DNA of 64,000 nt from positions 108,471-172,470 of the forward strand of contig CAIUWR010000049.1 in NCBI GenBank assembly GCA_903902915.1, written 5' to 3'. The translations under genes and the position numbers were made by a program. This DNA comes from an uncultured Hyphomicrobiales bacterium (GTDB lineage Bacteria; Pseudomonadota; Alphaproteobacteria; Rhizobiales; Beijerinckiaceae). This document shows positions 34,045 to 42,287 of the stretch, piece after piece (the stretch's first letter is position 1; each line of letters starts with the position of its first letter). Under the pieces are notes generated by a model. The model did no database searches and was not told where the DNA came from. It worked only from the letters and a program-made list of their open reading frames with translations.

Positions 34045-35202
34045 TTGTCCCAACCGCGCCAGTTCCAGCTGCTCACGCTGCATTTCGGCCTCTACCAGTT
34101 TTCCTGCGCCATGGCGGGGGGATTTGCGGGGGCGTTTTTGCTGCGACAGGGGCTCAGCCTGCCGCAGGCGCTGGCGTCTTTCGCCGCCTTGCTGGCGGTG
34201 CGTTTCGTGCTGCGCTGCCTGTCGCTCGTTCTGGTGCGGCGCATCGGGGTGAGCGGGGCGATGATCGCGGGAGCCGCCGTTCTGGCGACGCAATTCTGGC
34301 CGCTGACGCTGGCGCGCGATCCGGTCTGGCTGGCGCTATGGCTGTTCATCGTGGCGCTCGGCGAATCGCTTTACTGGCCTTGTTATCATTCCTGCGTGGC
34401 GGTGACGGGCGCGCCCGATTCGCGCGGGCGGGAGCTGGGCCTGCGCAACGCCATCGGCGCTTTGGCGGGCATCGTGGGGCCGTTGCTGGGCGGGATTTTG
34501 CTGCAACGCTTCGGCCCTGTGGTGGACTTTGCGCTGGCGGCCGCGTTGACGCTGGCCGCAATCCCGCCCCTGCTCCTCATGGGGCCTGTCGCGGCGGGCC
34601 AGACGCCCACCCTCGCGGAGGCGCTGCGAACGGTCGACCGGCGCAGCCTAGCGGCCTTCGCCTCGGATGGTTTCATGAGCGGCGGGCTGATGCTGGCATG
34701 GCCCATGGCGCTTTTCGTGTCGCTGGGCTCCGAATATGAAAGCCTTGGCGTCGCCAATGCGCTGGCGGGACTGGTGGGGGCGGGCGTCGGTCTTGCGGCT
34801 GGACGCCTCATCGACGCAGGACGACGCGACAGGGCGCTGGCCTGGGTGTCGCTGGCGCTGGTGGCGAGCTTCGCCTTCCGCGCTTTCGCCAGCTGGTCGC
34901 TGCTCGCCGCCCATATTTCCAACGCCACCGGCGCGGCGGTGATCGGCGTCTATACGACCGTGCTGATGAGCCTGATCTATGATCGCGCCAAGGGGTCGGG
35001 AGCGGCCTACCGCTTCCATTTCGCCATGGAGGGCGGCTGGGACGCCGGGGCGGCGCTGGGGTGCCTGGCGGGCGCGGCGGCGGCGCTGGCCACGAACGCG
35101 CCGTCCCTTGCGACCCTGCCCTCCGTGTTGGGGGTCGGGGTCATGTATCTGTGCGTGCGGGGGCGCAAGGCGGCGCCAGCGACCGCAGCCGCCAGCGCCT
35201 GA
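34045..35202 (+). CDS. MFS-type membrane transporter
   Basis: A 385-residue polytopic protein of the major facilitator superfamily with about 12 hydrophobic segments. SLSLVLVRRIGVSGAMIAG and GLAAGRLIDAGRRDRALAWV are the inter-helix loop motifs of the two halves. The start TTG 34045 is backed by AGGAG at 34033-34037. It lies divergently from the TPP/CoA-transferase pair, sharing a short upstream region, so it may carry the same acid, which is inference. It converges on the secreted isochorismatase-fold gene with a four-base gap. Confidence 0.82.
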   Translation: MSQPRQFQLLTLHFGLYQFSCAMAGGFAGAFLLRQGLSLPQALASFAALLAVRFVLRCLSLVLVRRIGVSGAMIAGAAVLATQFWPLTLARDPVWLALWLFIVALGESLYWPCYHSCVAVTGAPDSRGRELGLRNAIGALAGIVGPLLGGILLQRFGPVVDFALAAALTLAAIPPLLLMGPVAAGQTPTLAEALRTVDRRSLAAFASDGFMSGGLMLAWPMALFVSLGSEYESLGVANALAGLVGAGVGLAAGRLIDAGRRDRALAWVSLALVASFAFRAFASWSLLAAHISNATGAAVIGVYTTVLMSLIYDRAKGSGAAYRFHFAMEGGWDAGAALGCLAGAAAALATNAPSLATLPSVLGVGVMYLCVRGRKAAPATAAASA

Positions 35203-35206
35203 CGTC

Positions 35207-35833
35207 TCAGAACCCGATCATGTCGAAACGGGTCATGGTCGTGTTCTGTCCCACGCCGGGGGCGGTGGCGAGAGTCCAGGCGGTGACCTGTTCCGCATAA
35301 GCGCTTTCGGCGGATGCGCCGTCCACGGGCACGATCACCTTGTAGCCAAGGAAAGCCGCCTCGCTGGCGGTGAAGAGCACCGCGCCCTGCGCCGTGGTGC
35401 CGACCACGATCACAGTGGTGACGCCCTTGTCCTTCAGGATCTTGTCGAGATCGCTGCGGATGAATTTGTTCGCCACCGAGGAGATGATCGGCTCGCCCTC
35501 TTTTGGCGCCACCTGCGGGGCGATATCGGCCGCAGTGGCGCTTGCGACGATGCTGTAGACCACAGGCGCGCCATGAGCGCGGGCTTCGGCCAGGAACGTC
35601 TCCACCTTCGGCAGGGAGGCGAGACAGCGGGGGCGGCGCTCCGCGTTGCAGGTCTGCTTGACGAGATCCAGCACGAGAAAGGCGGTGGTCCTGGGATCGA
35701 CCTTCACGGTCTTGAGTTCGATGGGCGCGGGCGCCTTCACGCTGGCCCATTCGTCCACGATGGTCTGGGCCGACGCAGGCGCAACCCAAAGCGCGGCGGC
35801 GGCGGCGAGGCCCGCCATGACTCTCTGACGCAT
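35207..35833 (-). CDS. Exported isochorismatase-fold protein lacking the nucleophile
   Basis: A 208-residue isochorismatase-family protein with a signal peptide (RQRVMAGLAAAAALWVAPASAQ). D56 in AFLVLDLVKQ and K123 in SVANKFIRSD fit the triad, but the cysteine position, normally T-N-x-C-V before x-x-T-A, reads TAQGAVLFTAS, so alanine (A151) replaces the nucleophile. Isochorismatases proper use a Gly here, amidases a Cys; Ala fits neither well. Two cysteines C62 and C70 may form a disulfide after export. It is probably a non-amidase or a binding protein. The gene reads away from regA, separated by 99 bases. Confidence 0.83.
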   Translation of the reverse strand: MRQRVMAGLAAAAALWVAPASAQTIVDEWASVKAPAPIELKTVKVDPRTTAFLVLDLVKQTCNAERRPRCLASLPKVETFLAEARAHGAPVVYSIVASATAADIAPQVAPKEGEPIISSVANKFIRSDLDKILKDKGVTTVIVVGTTAQGAVLFTASEAAFLGYKVIVPVDGASAESAYAEQVTAWTLATAPGVGQNTTMTRFDMIGF

Positions 35834-35932
35834 AGCTTACTCCTTGTTACGGCTTTCATCTGCAAGTCGCGCGGCCCGACCCGCCCGGCAAGCCCCCGGC
35901 CGGATCCTTCGCCGCGCCAGCCATTCTGGTGA

Positions 35933-36538
35933 TCAGCGCGGCGCGCGTTTGGCGAGGATGCGTTGCAGGGTGCGGCGGTGCATGTTGAGGCGGCGCGCGG
36001 TCTCCGAAACATTGCGGTCGCACAGTTCATAGATGCGCTGGATATGCTCCCAGCGCACCCGATCCGCAGACATGGGATTTTCCGGCAGCTCGGCCTTGTC
36101 GTGACGGGTCGCCATCAGGGCGTGGTAGATCTCGTCGGCGTCGGCGGGTTTGGCGAGATAGTCGAAAGCGCCAAGCTTCACCGCCGTCACAGCCGTCACG
36201 ATATTGCCGTAGCCGGTGAGGATGATGCCGCGTGCTTCCGGCCGCCGGGCCTTCAGCTGCGAAATCACATCGAGGCCATTGCCGTCCTGAAGGCGCATGT
36301 CGATGACCGCGAAGGCGGGCGCATGGACGCCGATTGCGGCGAGCCCCTCGGCGACGGACTCGGCGGTGACCACCGTGAAGCCGCGCGCCTCCATGGCCCG
36401 GCTGAGGCGTGTCAGGAAGGGCTTGTCGTCATCGACGAGCAATAGCGTTTGATCGCCATCCATGGCCAAACCCAAAGCTCCTGGCTCCTGGCCGGGCAAG
36501 CCAGCAAGAGAGTCGGTCGGCGGAGCTGATGCTTTCAT
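35933..36538 (-). CDS. regA: RegA/ActR-type redox response regulator
   Basis: A 201-residue response regulator of the RegA/ActR/PrrA family controlling photosynthesis, respiration, nitrogen or carbon fixation genes in response to redox state. The receiver has LLLVDDDKPFL and the phospho-acceptor D80 in AVIDMRLQDGNG; the switch lysine lies in YLAKPAD. A Pro-rich linker leads to a Fis-type HTH, NVSETARRLNMHRRTLQRIL. ATG 36538 is preceded by GAGGAC; ATG 36463 would give the shorter family-like start. It follows regB by 31 bases on the same strand. Confidence 0.95.
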   Translation of the reverse strand: MKASAPPTDSLAGLPGQEPGALGLAMDGDQTLLLVDDDKPFLTRLSRAMEARGFTVVTAESVAEGLAAIGVHAPAFAVIDMRLQDGNGLDVISQLKARRPEARGIILTGYGNIVTAVTAVKLGAFDYLAKPADADEIYHALMATRHDKAELPENPMSADRVRWEHIQRIYELCDRNVSETARRLNMHRRTLQRILAKRAPR

Positions 36539-36569
36539 ACCGTCCTCACAAACGAGACTATGGGCGCGC

Positions 36570-37907
36570 TCAAGCTAGCTCTATCTTACGCGGCTTGCGT
36601 TCGAAAGAGGCGCGTGGCCAGGTCACTTCCACGCGCGCCCCAACTTCCGGCGGGGGCGCATTGCCGGTCGTCACCGTAGCGCCGGAGCGCTCCAGCAGGG
36701 TCTTGGCTATGAACAAGCCAAGACCAAGGCCGGACCCCTCCTCCACCTTGGCCCGCCGCGATCCGCGAGAGGTGACGTAGGGTTCGCCCAGCCTTGTCAA
36801 TACGTCCGGCGAGAAGCCTGGACCATCGTCAGCGATGCCAATCGTCACGAAGGCCTCCGACCAGCGCATGGTGATGCGCACCTCGGACCGGGCGAAATCA
36901 ATGGCGTTCTCAACCAGATTGCCAAGGCCGTAGAGCATGCCGGGGTTGCGGCGGCACACCGGCTCCGGCCCCTTGCCGTCGCTCGACAGGCGCAAGGCCA
37001 CCCCGAAATCCCGTTGCGGACCAACCACATCCTCCACCAGATGCAGGATGGTCAGCTCATCCAGCATGCCCGGACCCTCATTGCCCAGAGAAGCGATCTT
37101 GGAGAGGATGGTGCGGCAGCGGGCGACCTCCTGCGCAAGAAGGGCGATGTCCTCCGCCATGGCGTCGCCGGGCTTCACGATCTTGCCCAGCTCCTTCACC
37201 ACCAGGGTGATGGTGGCCAGCGGCGTGCCCAGCTCATGGGCGGCGGCGGCGGCCAGGCCGTCAAGCTGGGTCAGGTGCTGCTCGCGCGCCAGCACCAGCT
37301 CGGTGGCCGCCAGCGCATCCGACAATTGCCGCGCCTCTTGCGAGACCCGCGAGGCGTAGACGGCGATGAAGCCCGCTCCCAGCACCAGCGCCATCCAGAT
37401 GCCGGAAACATAAAGGAAAGGCAGGTCCAGCGGCTCTCCCTTGTGCCAGGGCAGCGGGAAATGCCGGAAGGCGAGCAGAGTCGCGGCTCCGACCATCAAA
37501 ATCACCAGCCAGAGCGTCCCCTGCCAGGCCAGCGACATGGCCGAGATCATGATCGGCGCCAAAAAGAGGCTCGCAAAAGGGTTGGAGAGCCCGCCGGTGA
37601 GATAGAGGAGGCCGGACAACTGGAGAATGTCGAAGGCCAGCAGCGCGAAGGCTGGCGGATCGCGCAATCTCTGACTAAGTGGGAACTTGAGCCGCAAAGC
37701 GATATTCAACCATGCGGAGGCCGCAATGGCGAGAAAGCAAAAGGCGATCGGCAATTCGAATCCCAGTATAAACCAGGTCGAAAGCACCGCGACGGACTGA
37801 CCGACCACCGCCAGCCAGCGGAGCCGGACGAGCGTGTCGAGGCGCAGGCGCCGCGCGTGGCGCCCCAGATCAACGTCAGCCAAGTCTACATCTGAAGAAA
37901 TTTGCAT
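36570..37907 (-). CDS. regB: RegB/ActS-type redox sensor histidine kinase
   Basis: A 445-residue membrane kinase of the RegB/ActS/PrrB family. Six membrane segments span residues about 25-190, with the quinone-sensing GGLSNPFASLFLAP motif. The H-box is AAAAAHELGTPLATI with H224; exactly 40 residues later EVARCRTIL carries C264, matching the redox-active cysteine of RegB. ATPase boxes NLVENAIDFA, DDGPGFSPDVL and GSGLGLGLFIAKTLL follow. It is the first gene of regB-regA and is divergent from phaZ across 135 bases, hinting at shared control of reserve-polymer use by redox state (inference). Confidence 0.96.
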   Translation of the reverse strand: MQISSDVDLADVDLGRHARRLRLDTLVRLRWLAVVGQSVAVLSTWFILGFELPIAFCFLAIAASAWLNIALRLKFPLSQRLRDPPAFALLAFDILQLSGLLYLTGGLSNPFASLFLAPIMISAMSLAWQGTLWLVILMVGAATLLAFRHFPLPWHKGEPLDLPFLYVSGIWMALVLGAGFIAVYASRVSQEARQLSDALAATELVLAREQHLTQLDGLAAAAAHELGTPLATITLVVKELGKIVKPGDAMAEDIALLAQEVARCRTILSKIASLGNEGPGMLDELTILHLVEDVVGPQRDFGVALRLSSDGKGPEPVCRRNPGMLYGLGNLVENAIDFARSEVRITMRWSEAFVTIGIADDGPGFSPDVLTRLGEPYVTSRGSRRAKVEEGSGLGLGLFIAKTLLERSGATVTTGNAPPPEVGARVEVTWPRASFERKPRKIELA

Positions 37908-38042
37908 TTGACCATCGACTTATGTTCAGCACCGCTGATTTGTGGTGGACCAAGAGAAGGATTGATTCAAGGTCCTGATTATGTTGGATGATAGATATTG
38001 GTTATGTTTCACGGCTGGCCGCCCCCGAAAACCGGTGATCGA

Positions 38043-39335
38043 ATGAACCGAATCCCCTACCAGTTCTACGAAATGGCTCACCTTGCGGTCGCGCCTGCGC
38101 GGGCCCTCTCGGACGCCGCACGGTTCTTCCTGAAGAACCCCCTCAATCCGCTGACCCATACGGTCTGGGGCCGTAACGTGGCGGCGTCGGCGGAGCTCTT
38201 CGAGCGGCTCACGCGCCGCTACGGCAAGCCAGGCTTCGATCTTCCCCAGACAAAGATCGACGGCGTGCCCGTCGACATCGTGGAAGAAATCGTCTGGGCG
38301 AAGCCCTTCTGCCGGGTGATCCGCTTCCATCGTCAGACGGACCGCCGCGACCCGCGCCTGTTGATTGTGGCGCCTCTGTCCGGCCACTACGCCACGTTGC
38401 TGCGCGGCACGGTGGAAGCGTTCCTGCCTCATTTCGACGTCTATATCACCGATTGGACCGACGCCCGCCTCGCGCCGCTCGCCGCAGGCCATTTCGACCT
38501 CGACAGCTATATTGATTACCTGATGGACATCATGCGCTTCCTGGGCAAGGACGCGCCCGGCGCCGGTCTGCATACGCTGGGCGTCTGCCAGCCTTCGGTG
38601 CCTCTGATCGCCGCGACCGCCCTGATGGAATCGCACGGCGATCCGCTCGCCCCCGCCTCCATGACCCTCATGGGCGGCCCCATCGACACGCGCCGCAGCC
38701 CGACCGCCGTCAACAAGCTGGCGCAAAAGCGTGGCTCGAACTGGTTTCGGCAGAACTGCATCCACACCGTCCCCTTCCCCTATCCGGGAGCCGGGCGGCA
38801 GGTCTATCCAGGCTTCCTGCAATTATCGGGCTTCATGGCGATGAATCTCGACCGCCACGTCAACGCCCATCTCGACATGTTCAACCATCTGGTGGACGGC
38901 GACGGCGACTCGGCGGAAAAGCATCGCGATTTCTATGATGAATATATGGCCGTGATGGATCTGGATGCGGCCTATTATCTGCAAACCATCGACGCGGTGT
39001 TCGTCGATCACGCGCTGCCCAAGGGCAAGATGAAGCACCGTGATGAATTGATCGACCTGAAAGCGATCAGGCGTTGCGGGCTCATGACCGTCGAGGGCGA
39101 GAAGGACGATATTTCCGGCGTCGGCCAGACCTATGCCGCGCAAGATCTGTGCGTGAACATTCCCGAGCGGCGCAAGCAACACTATCTGCAAATGGGCGTC
39201 GGCCATTATGGCGTGTTCAACGGCTCGCGATTCCGCTCCGAGATCGCGCCGCGCATCGCAAGGTTCATCGAATCCATCGACGCGGAATCGGACGACGCTG
39301 AAAAGGCGCAGCCGGCTCTGGCCACCAGCGCATGA
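38043..39335 (+). CDS. phaZ: Intracellular polyhydroxyalkanoate depolymerase
   Basis: A 430-residue intracellular PHA depolymerase that mobilises stored polyhydroxybutyrate granules. The start is MNRIPYQFYEMAH, typical of the family. The nucleophile is C182 in LGVCQPSVPL, a Cys rather than Ser; D in GEKDDISG and H in MGVGHYGVFNG complete the triad. VYITDWTDAR and the C-terminal capping region are as in the Ralstonia PhaZ1 type. ATG 38043 is chosen; the 15 codons upstream are not family-like. It is transcribed away from regB-regA. Confidence 0.95.
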   Translation: MNRIPYQFYEMAHLAVAPARALSDAARFFLKNPLNPLTHTVWGRNVAASAELFERLTRRYGKPGFDLPQTKIDGVPVDIVEEIVWAKPFCRVIRFHRQTDRRDPRLLIVAPLSGHYATLLRGTVEAFLPHFDVYITDWTDARLAPLAAGHFDLDSYIDYLMDIMRFLGKDAPGAGLHTLGVCQPSVPLIAATALMESHGDPLAPASMTLMGGPIDTRRSPTAVNKLAQKRGSNWFRQNCIHTVPFPYPGAGRQVYPGFLQLSGFMAMNLDRHVNAHLDMFNHLVDGDGDSAEKHRDFYDEYMAVMDLDAAYYLQTIDAVFVDHALPKGKMKHRDELIDLKAIRRCGLMTVEGEKDDISGVGQTYAAQDLCVNIPERRKQHYLQMGVGHYGVFNGSRFRSEIAPRIARFIESIDAESDDAEKAQPALATSA

Positions 39336-39396
39336 ATTGATGGGTGTCACTTGCCTGCACTGGCGACTCAGCCCGATCGCCCCTAGTTTGGCGGCC

Positions 39397-40167
39397 ATGC
39401 TGCGTCTCTTCAAAAAGACAGCGCCCGCACGCGACACGGCGCAATTCCATGTTTCGCATGCGGGCGATTCCTACAGGATCGCTCTCAAGCGCGTGGCGGG
39501 CGCCACGCGTTTCACCATCCGCGTGCGCTCGGCGACCCGCGACGTCGTGCTCACCATGCCGGTGCGCGGATCGCTGAGCGCAGCGCGCGATTTCGCGGAA
39601 CGTCATGCGGCGTGGATTGGCGCGCGCATGCGCAAATTGCCCAAGCCGATTCCCTTCGAACCGGACGAAACGATCCCCTTTGCAGGCGTGCCTCATCTGG
39701 TTCTGCATGCGCCCGACGCGCGTGGAACCGTATGGCTGGGCGTGACGGCGAAAGGCGAGCCAGCGCTGCATGTGGCGGGCGATGCGCGCCATGTGCAGCG
39801 GCGCGTGATGGATTTTCTCAAACGCGAAGCGCGCAAGCGCCTTGAGGAAGCCGTGCGGCGCCATTGCGCGAAGATCAACGTCAAAGCGCGCGACGTGACC
39901 CTGCGCGATACGACGAGCCGCTGGGGTTCGTGCTCTGCGACGGGGGGATTGAATTTCTCCTGGCGCCTGATCATGGCGCCGCCGCATGTACTGGATTATC
40001 TCGCCGCCCATGAGGTGGCCCATCTGATTCATATGAATCATTCAGATGAGTTCTGGGCGCTGACGCACCGTCTCTCGAAGGACACCGACAGCGCGGAAGC
40101 CTGGTTGAAAGCCCACGGCGCCTCGTTGCATCGCTATGGCGCGCGCGGCGAAGGGAACGCTGACTGA
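39397..40167 (+). CDS. YgjP/DUF45-type metallohydrolase
   Basis: A 256-residue protein of the YgjP/DUF45 (SprT-like, WLM-related) metallopeptidase family. The zinc motif is AAHEVAHLIHMNHSDEFW, giving H, E, H and a third His six residues on. RDTTSRWGSCSATGGLNFSWRLIMAP precedes it, the usual family core. ATG 39397 is preferred over the long upstream frame inside phaZ. Substrate is unknown in this family. Its TGA ends at 40167 and the convergent trmB TAG begins at 40168, so the two genes abut with no spacer. Confidence 0.88.
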   Translation: MLRLFKKTAPARDTAQFHVSHAGDSYRIALKRVAGATRFTIRVRSATRDVVLTMPVRGSLSAARDFAERHAAWIGARMRKLPKPIPFEPDETIPFAGVPHLVLHAPDARGTVWLGVTAKGEPALHVAGDARHVQRRVMDFLKREARKRLEEAVRRHCAKINVKARDVTLRDTTSRWGSCSATGGLNFSWRLIMAPPHVLDYLAAHEVAHLIHMNHSDEFWALTHRLSKDTDSAEAWLKAHGASLHRYGARGEGNAD

Positions 40168-40887
40168 CTAAACCGGAGCCTGCGTCCGCACGAAACTGAG
40201 ATAGGACGTGGTCCGTCCCTCGCGGATCGCCTTTTCTTCATAGCGGGTGCGGGTGAAGCCAGGCCACGGGGCGGTCCAGTCCTGCGCGCTCTGCGGGTCC
40301 CAGGCGAAGCAGGGCGAAGGCAGCACGCGGGCCAAAGTCCAGCCCGTATAATCGTCGATGTCGGAGGCGAAGCGGAACACGCCGCCGGGCCGCAACAGCC
40401 GCGCGAATTCCTTCACCGAATGATCCGACACAAACCGCCGCTTGCGCTGGCGGCGCTTGGGCCAGGGATCGGGATAGAGAAGATTGATGCGGCCCATGCA
40501 GCCATCGGGCAGCGCATGCAACGCGTCGAAGGCGTCGCCCGCATGCAGGCGCACATTGTCCAGAGCGTCGGTCTCGATGGCGGTCAGCATCTTGGCGACG
40601 CCATTGATGAAGGGCTCGCAACCGATGAAGCCGACGGTGGGATTGTCCCGCGCGTCCGCCGCCAGATGCTCGCCCCCGCCAAAGCCGATCTCGATCCATA
40701 GATCGGACATGGGCTTGGGGAAAAGGGCGGCGGCGTCGATGGGCTGGGCGACATCCACCTTGATGCGCGGCAACAAGGTCTCGCACAGATCGCTCTGATG
40801 CGCGCGCAGCTTCTTGCCCTTGCGGCGGCCATGCAGGCCGGGGCGGGTGTCGAAATCTTCGAAGCCTTGCGCGGGTATGTCGATCAT
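40168..40887 (-). CDS. trmB: tRNA (guanine46-N7)-methyltransferase
   Basis: A 239-residue TrmB that methylates G46 in the tRNA variable loop using SAM. Motif I is WIEIGFGGGEHLA; the TrmB signature INLLYPDPWPKRRQRKRRFV and TRYEEKAIREGR at the C-terminus are clear. The Arg/Lys-rich N-terminus (LHGRRKGKKLRAHQ) is standard. It follows metK on the minus strand across a strong intrinsic terminator, so it is likely expressed from read-through or its own promoter. It abuts the metallohydrolase gene stop to stop. Confidence 0.96.
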   Translation of the reverse strand: MIDIPAQGFEDFDTRPGLHGRRKGKKLRAHQSDLCETLLPRIKVDVAQPIDAAALFPKPMSDLWIEIGFGGGEHLAADARDNPTVGFIGCEPFINGVAKMLTAIETDALDNVRLHAGDAFDALHALPDGCMGRINLLYPDPWPKRRQRKRRFVSDHSVKEFARLLRPGGVFRFASDIDDYTGWTLARVLPSPCFAWDPQSAQDWTAPWPGFTRTRYEEKAIREGRTTSYLSFVRTQAPV

Positions 40888-40895
40888 GGGCCTGT

Positions 40896-40924
40896 CAATA
40901 AAAAGCGCCGGACGAATCCGGCGC
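40896..40924 (-). terminator. Intrinsic terminator of metK
   Basis: On the minus strand, after the metK stop, an 8-bp perfect GC-rich stem (GCGCCGGA/TCCGGCGC, plus 40905-40912 and 40917-40924) with a four-base loop is followed by TTTTTATTG. This is a textbook Rho-independent terminator and separates metK from trmB. Confidence 0.8.
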
Positions 40925-40953
40925 GATTATCGTTTATCTGACGGAACCGCAAA

Positions 40954-42144
40954 TCAGGCGAAGTAGGACTTCAGCTGGTCGGCGAGGTCGGTCTTCTCCC
41001 AGGAGAAGCCGCCCTGCGCATCGGGCTCGCGACCGAAATGTCCGAAGGACGAGGTGCGGGCGTAGATGGGCTTGTTCAGCTTCAGATGCTCGCGAATGCC
41101 GCGCGGCGAGAGGTTCATGGCCTCCATCAGCACCTGCTCGAGCTTCTCGGTGTCGACGTGGCCCGTGCCGTGCAAGTCGGCGTAGATCGAGAGCGGCTTG
41201 GCGACGCCGATGGCGTAGGCCAGCTGCAAGGTGCAACGGTCGGCGAGACCGGCGGCCACCACATTCTTGGCCAGATAGCGCGCCGCATAGGCGGCCGAGC
41301 GGTCGACCTTGGTCGGATCCTTGCCGGAGAAAGCGCCGCCGCCATGGGGAGCCGCGCCGCCGTAGGTATCCACGATGATCTTGCGGCCGGTGAGGCCGCA
41401 GTCGCCATCGGGGCCGCCGATGTAGAACTTGCCGGTGGGGTTGATGTGCCAGACCGTGTCGCCGCTGATCCAGCCATCGGGCAAGGCCTTGCGGACATAG
41501 GGCTCGACCAGGTCGCGCACCTGCGCGGAGGTCAGGTCTTCGATCAGATGCTGGTGGGAGACCACGATCTGGGTCACGCCGACGGGCTTGCCGTCTTCGT
41601 AGCGCACGGTGACCTGGCTCTTGGAGTCCGGGCCAAGCGCCTTTTCCGTGCCCGCATGACGCGCTTCGGAGATCAGGCGCAGGATCTTGTGGGCGTAATG
41701 AATGGGAGCCGGCATCAGCTCCGGAGTCTCGCGGCAGGCGTAGCCGAACATGATGCCCTGATCGCCCGCGCCTTCATCCTTGTTGCCCGCAGCGTCAACG
41801 CCCTGGGCGATGTCGGCGGACTGGGAATGCAGCAGCACTTCGATCTTGGCATGCTCCCAATGGAAGCCTTCCTGCTCGTAGCCGATGTCGCGGATCGCCT
41901 TGCGGGCGACATGGATGATCGTGTCTTCCTCGATGCGCGGGCCGCGCACTTCGCCCGCGATGACGACGCGGTTCGTCGTGGCGAGCGTCTCGCAGGCGAC
42001 GCGGATCTGGTAAGGATCAAGGCCGGCGGCCGCGCCTTCCCGGAAGAAAAGGTCCACGACCTCGTCGGAAATCCGGTCGCAAACCTTGTCGGGATGGCCT
42101 TCGGAGACCGATTCACTGGTGAAAAGATAGCTTTTACGGGCCAC
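40954..42144 (-). CDS. metK: S-adenosylmethionine synthetase
   Basis: A 396-residue MetK making SAM from methionine and ATP. Motifs: [74 protein letters not shown]. The GTG start at 42144 has GGAGG six bases upstream. It lies downstream of an XRE regulator gene on the same strand, with a 143-base region between them that holds a 17-bp palindrome and a pair of mutually exclusive hairpins. A terminator ends the gene. The xre-metK-trmB order is typical of Rhizobiales. Confidence 0.97.
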   Translation of the reverse strand: MARKSYLFTSESVSEGHPDKVCDRISDEVVDLFFREGAAAGLDPYQIRVACETLATTNRVVIAGEVRGPRIEEDTIIHVARKAIRDIGYEQEGFHWEHAKIEVLLHSQSADIAQGVDAAGNKDEGAGDQGIMFGYACRETPELMPAPIHYAHKILRLISEARHAGTEKALGPDSKSQVTVRYEDGKPVGVTQIVVSHQHLIEDLTSAQVRDLVEPYVRKALPDGWISGDTVWHINPTGKFYIGGPDGDCGLTGRKIIVDTYGGAAPHGGGAFSGKDPTKVDRSAAYAARYLAKNVVAAGLADRCTLQLAYAIGVAKPLSIYADLHGTGHVDTEKLEQVLMEAMNLSPRGIREHLKLNKPIYARTSSFGHFGREPDAQGGFSWEKTDLADQLKSYFA

Positions 42145-42192
42145 GCACGCCTCCGGTTGATGTCACGCCGCAGCGAGCGAGTCTGCGCCCCG

Positions 42193-42226
42193 AGCGGCTT
42201 AAAAGAGCTTTCAGCCACTCTCTTTT
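42193..42226 (-). ncRNA. Alternative-hairpin element in the metK leader
   Basis: Reading the minus strand, AAAAGAG (42226-42220) can pair with CTCTTTT (42207-42201), and AGTGGCT (42219-42213) can pair with AGCCGCT (42199-42193), 7 bp each with one G-U. The two helices interleave, so they are either mutually exclusive hairpins or an H-type pseudoknot with very short connectors. It lies about 48 bases before the metK GTG. It does not match the SAM-II or SAM/SAH riboswitch patterns I know. A role in metK control is inference. Confidence 0.4.
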
Positions 42227-42267
42227 TTGCAGACCGCGTTCGTTTGGTCAAGCCGAATGGGCCATTT

Positions 42268-42284
42268 CGTTCTATATAGCGAAC
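42268..42284. promoter_or_regulatory. 17-bp palindrome between xre and metK
   Basis: On the minus strand this reads GTTCGCTATATAGAACG, one base different from the site before rsmI. It starts four bases past the stop codon of the XRE gene and 124-140 bases before the metK start. As with the rsmI copy it may be an operator or contain a -10 (TATATA). The XRE protein encoded next door is the natural candidate to bind it. Confidence 0.5.
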
Positions 42285-42287
42285 GCG

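Noticed and set aside
42145-42230. Known SAM riboswitch in the metK leader
   Set aside because: Interleaved helices are present, but loop lengths and conserved bases do not match SAM-II or SAM/SAH classes; kept only as an unnamed candidate element.
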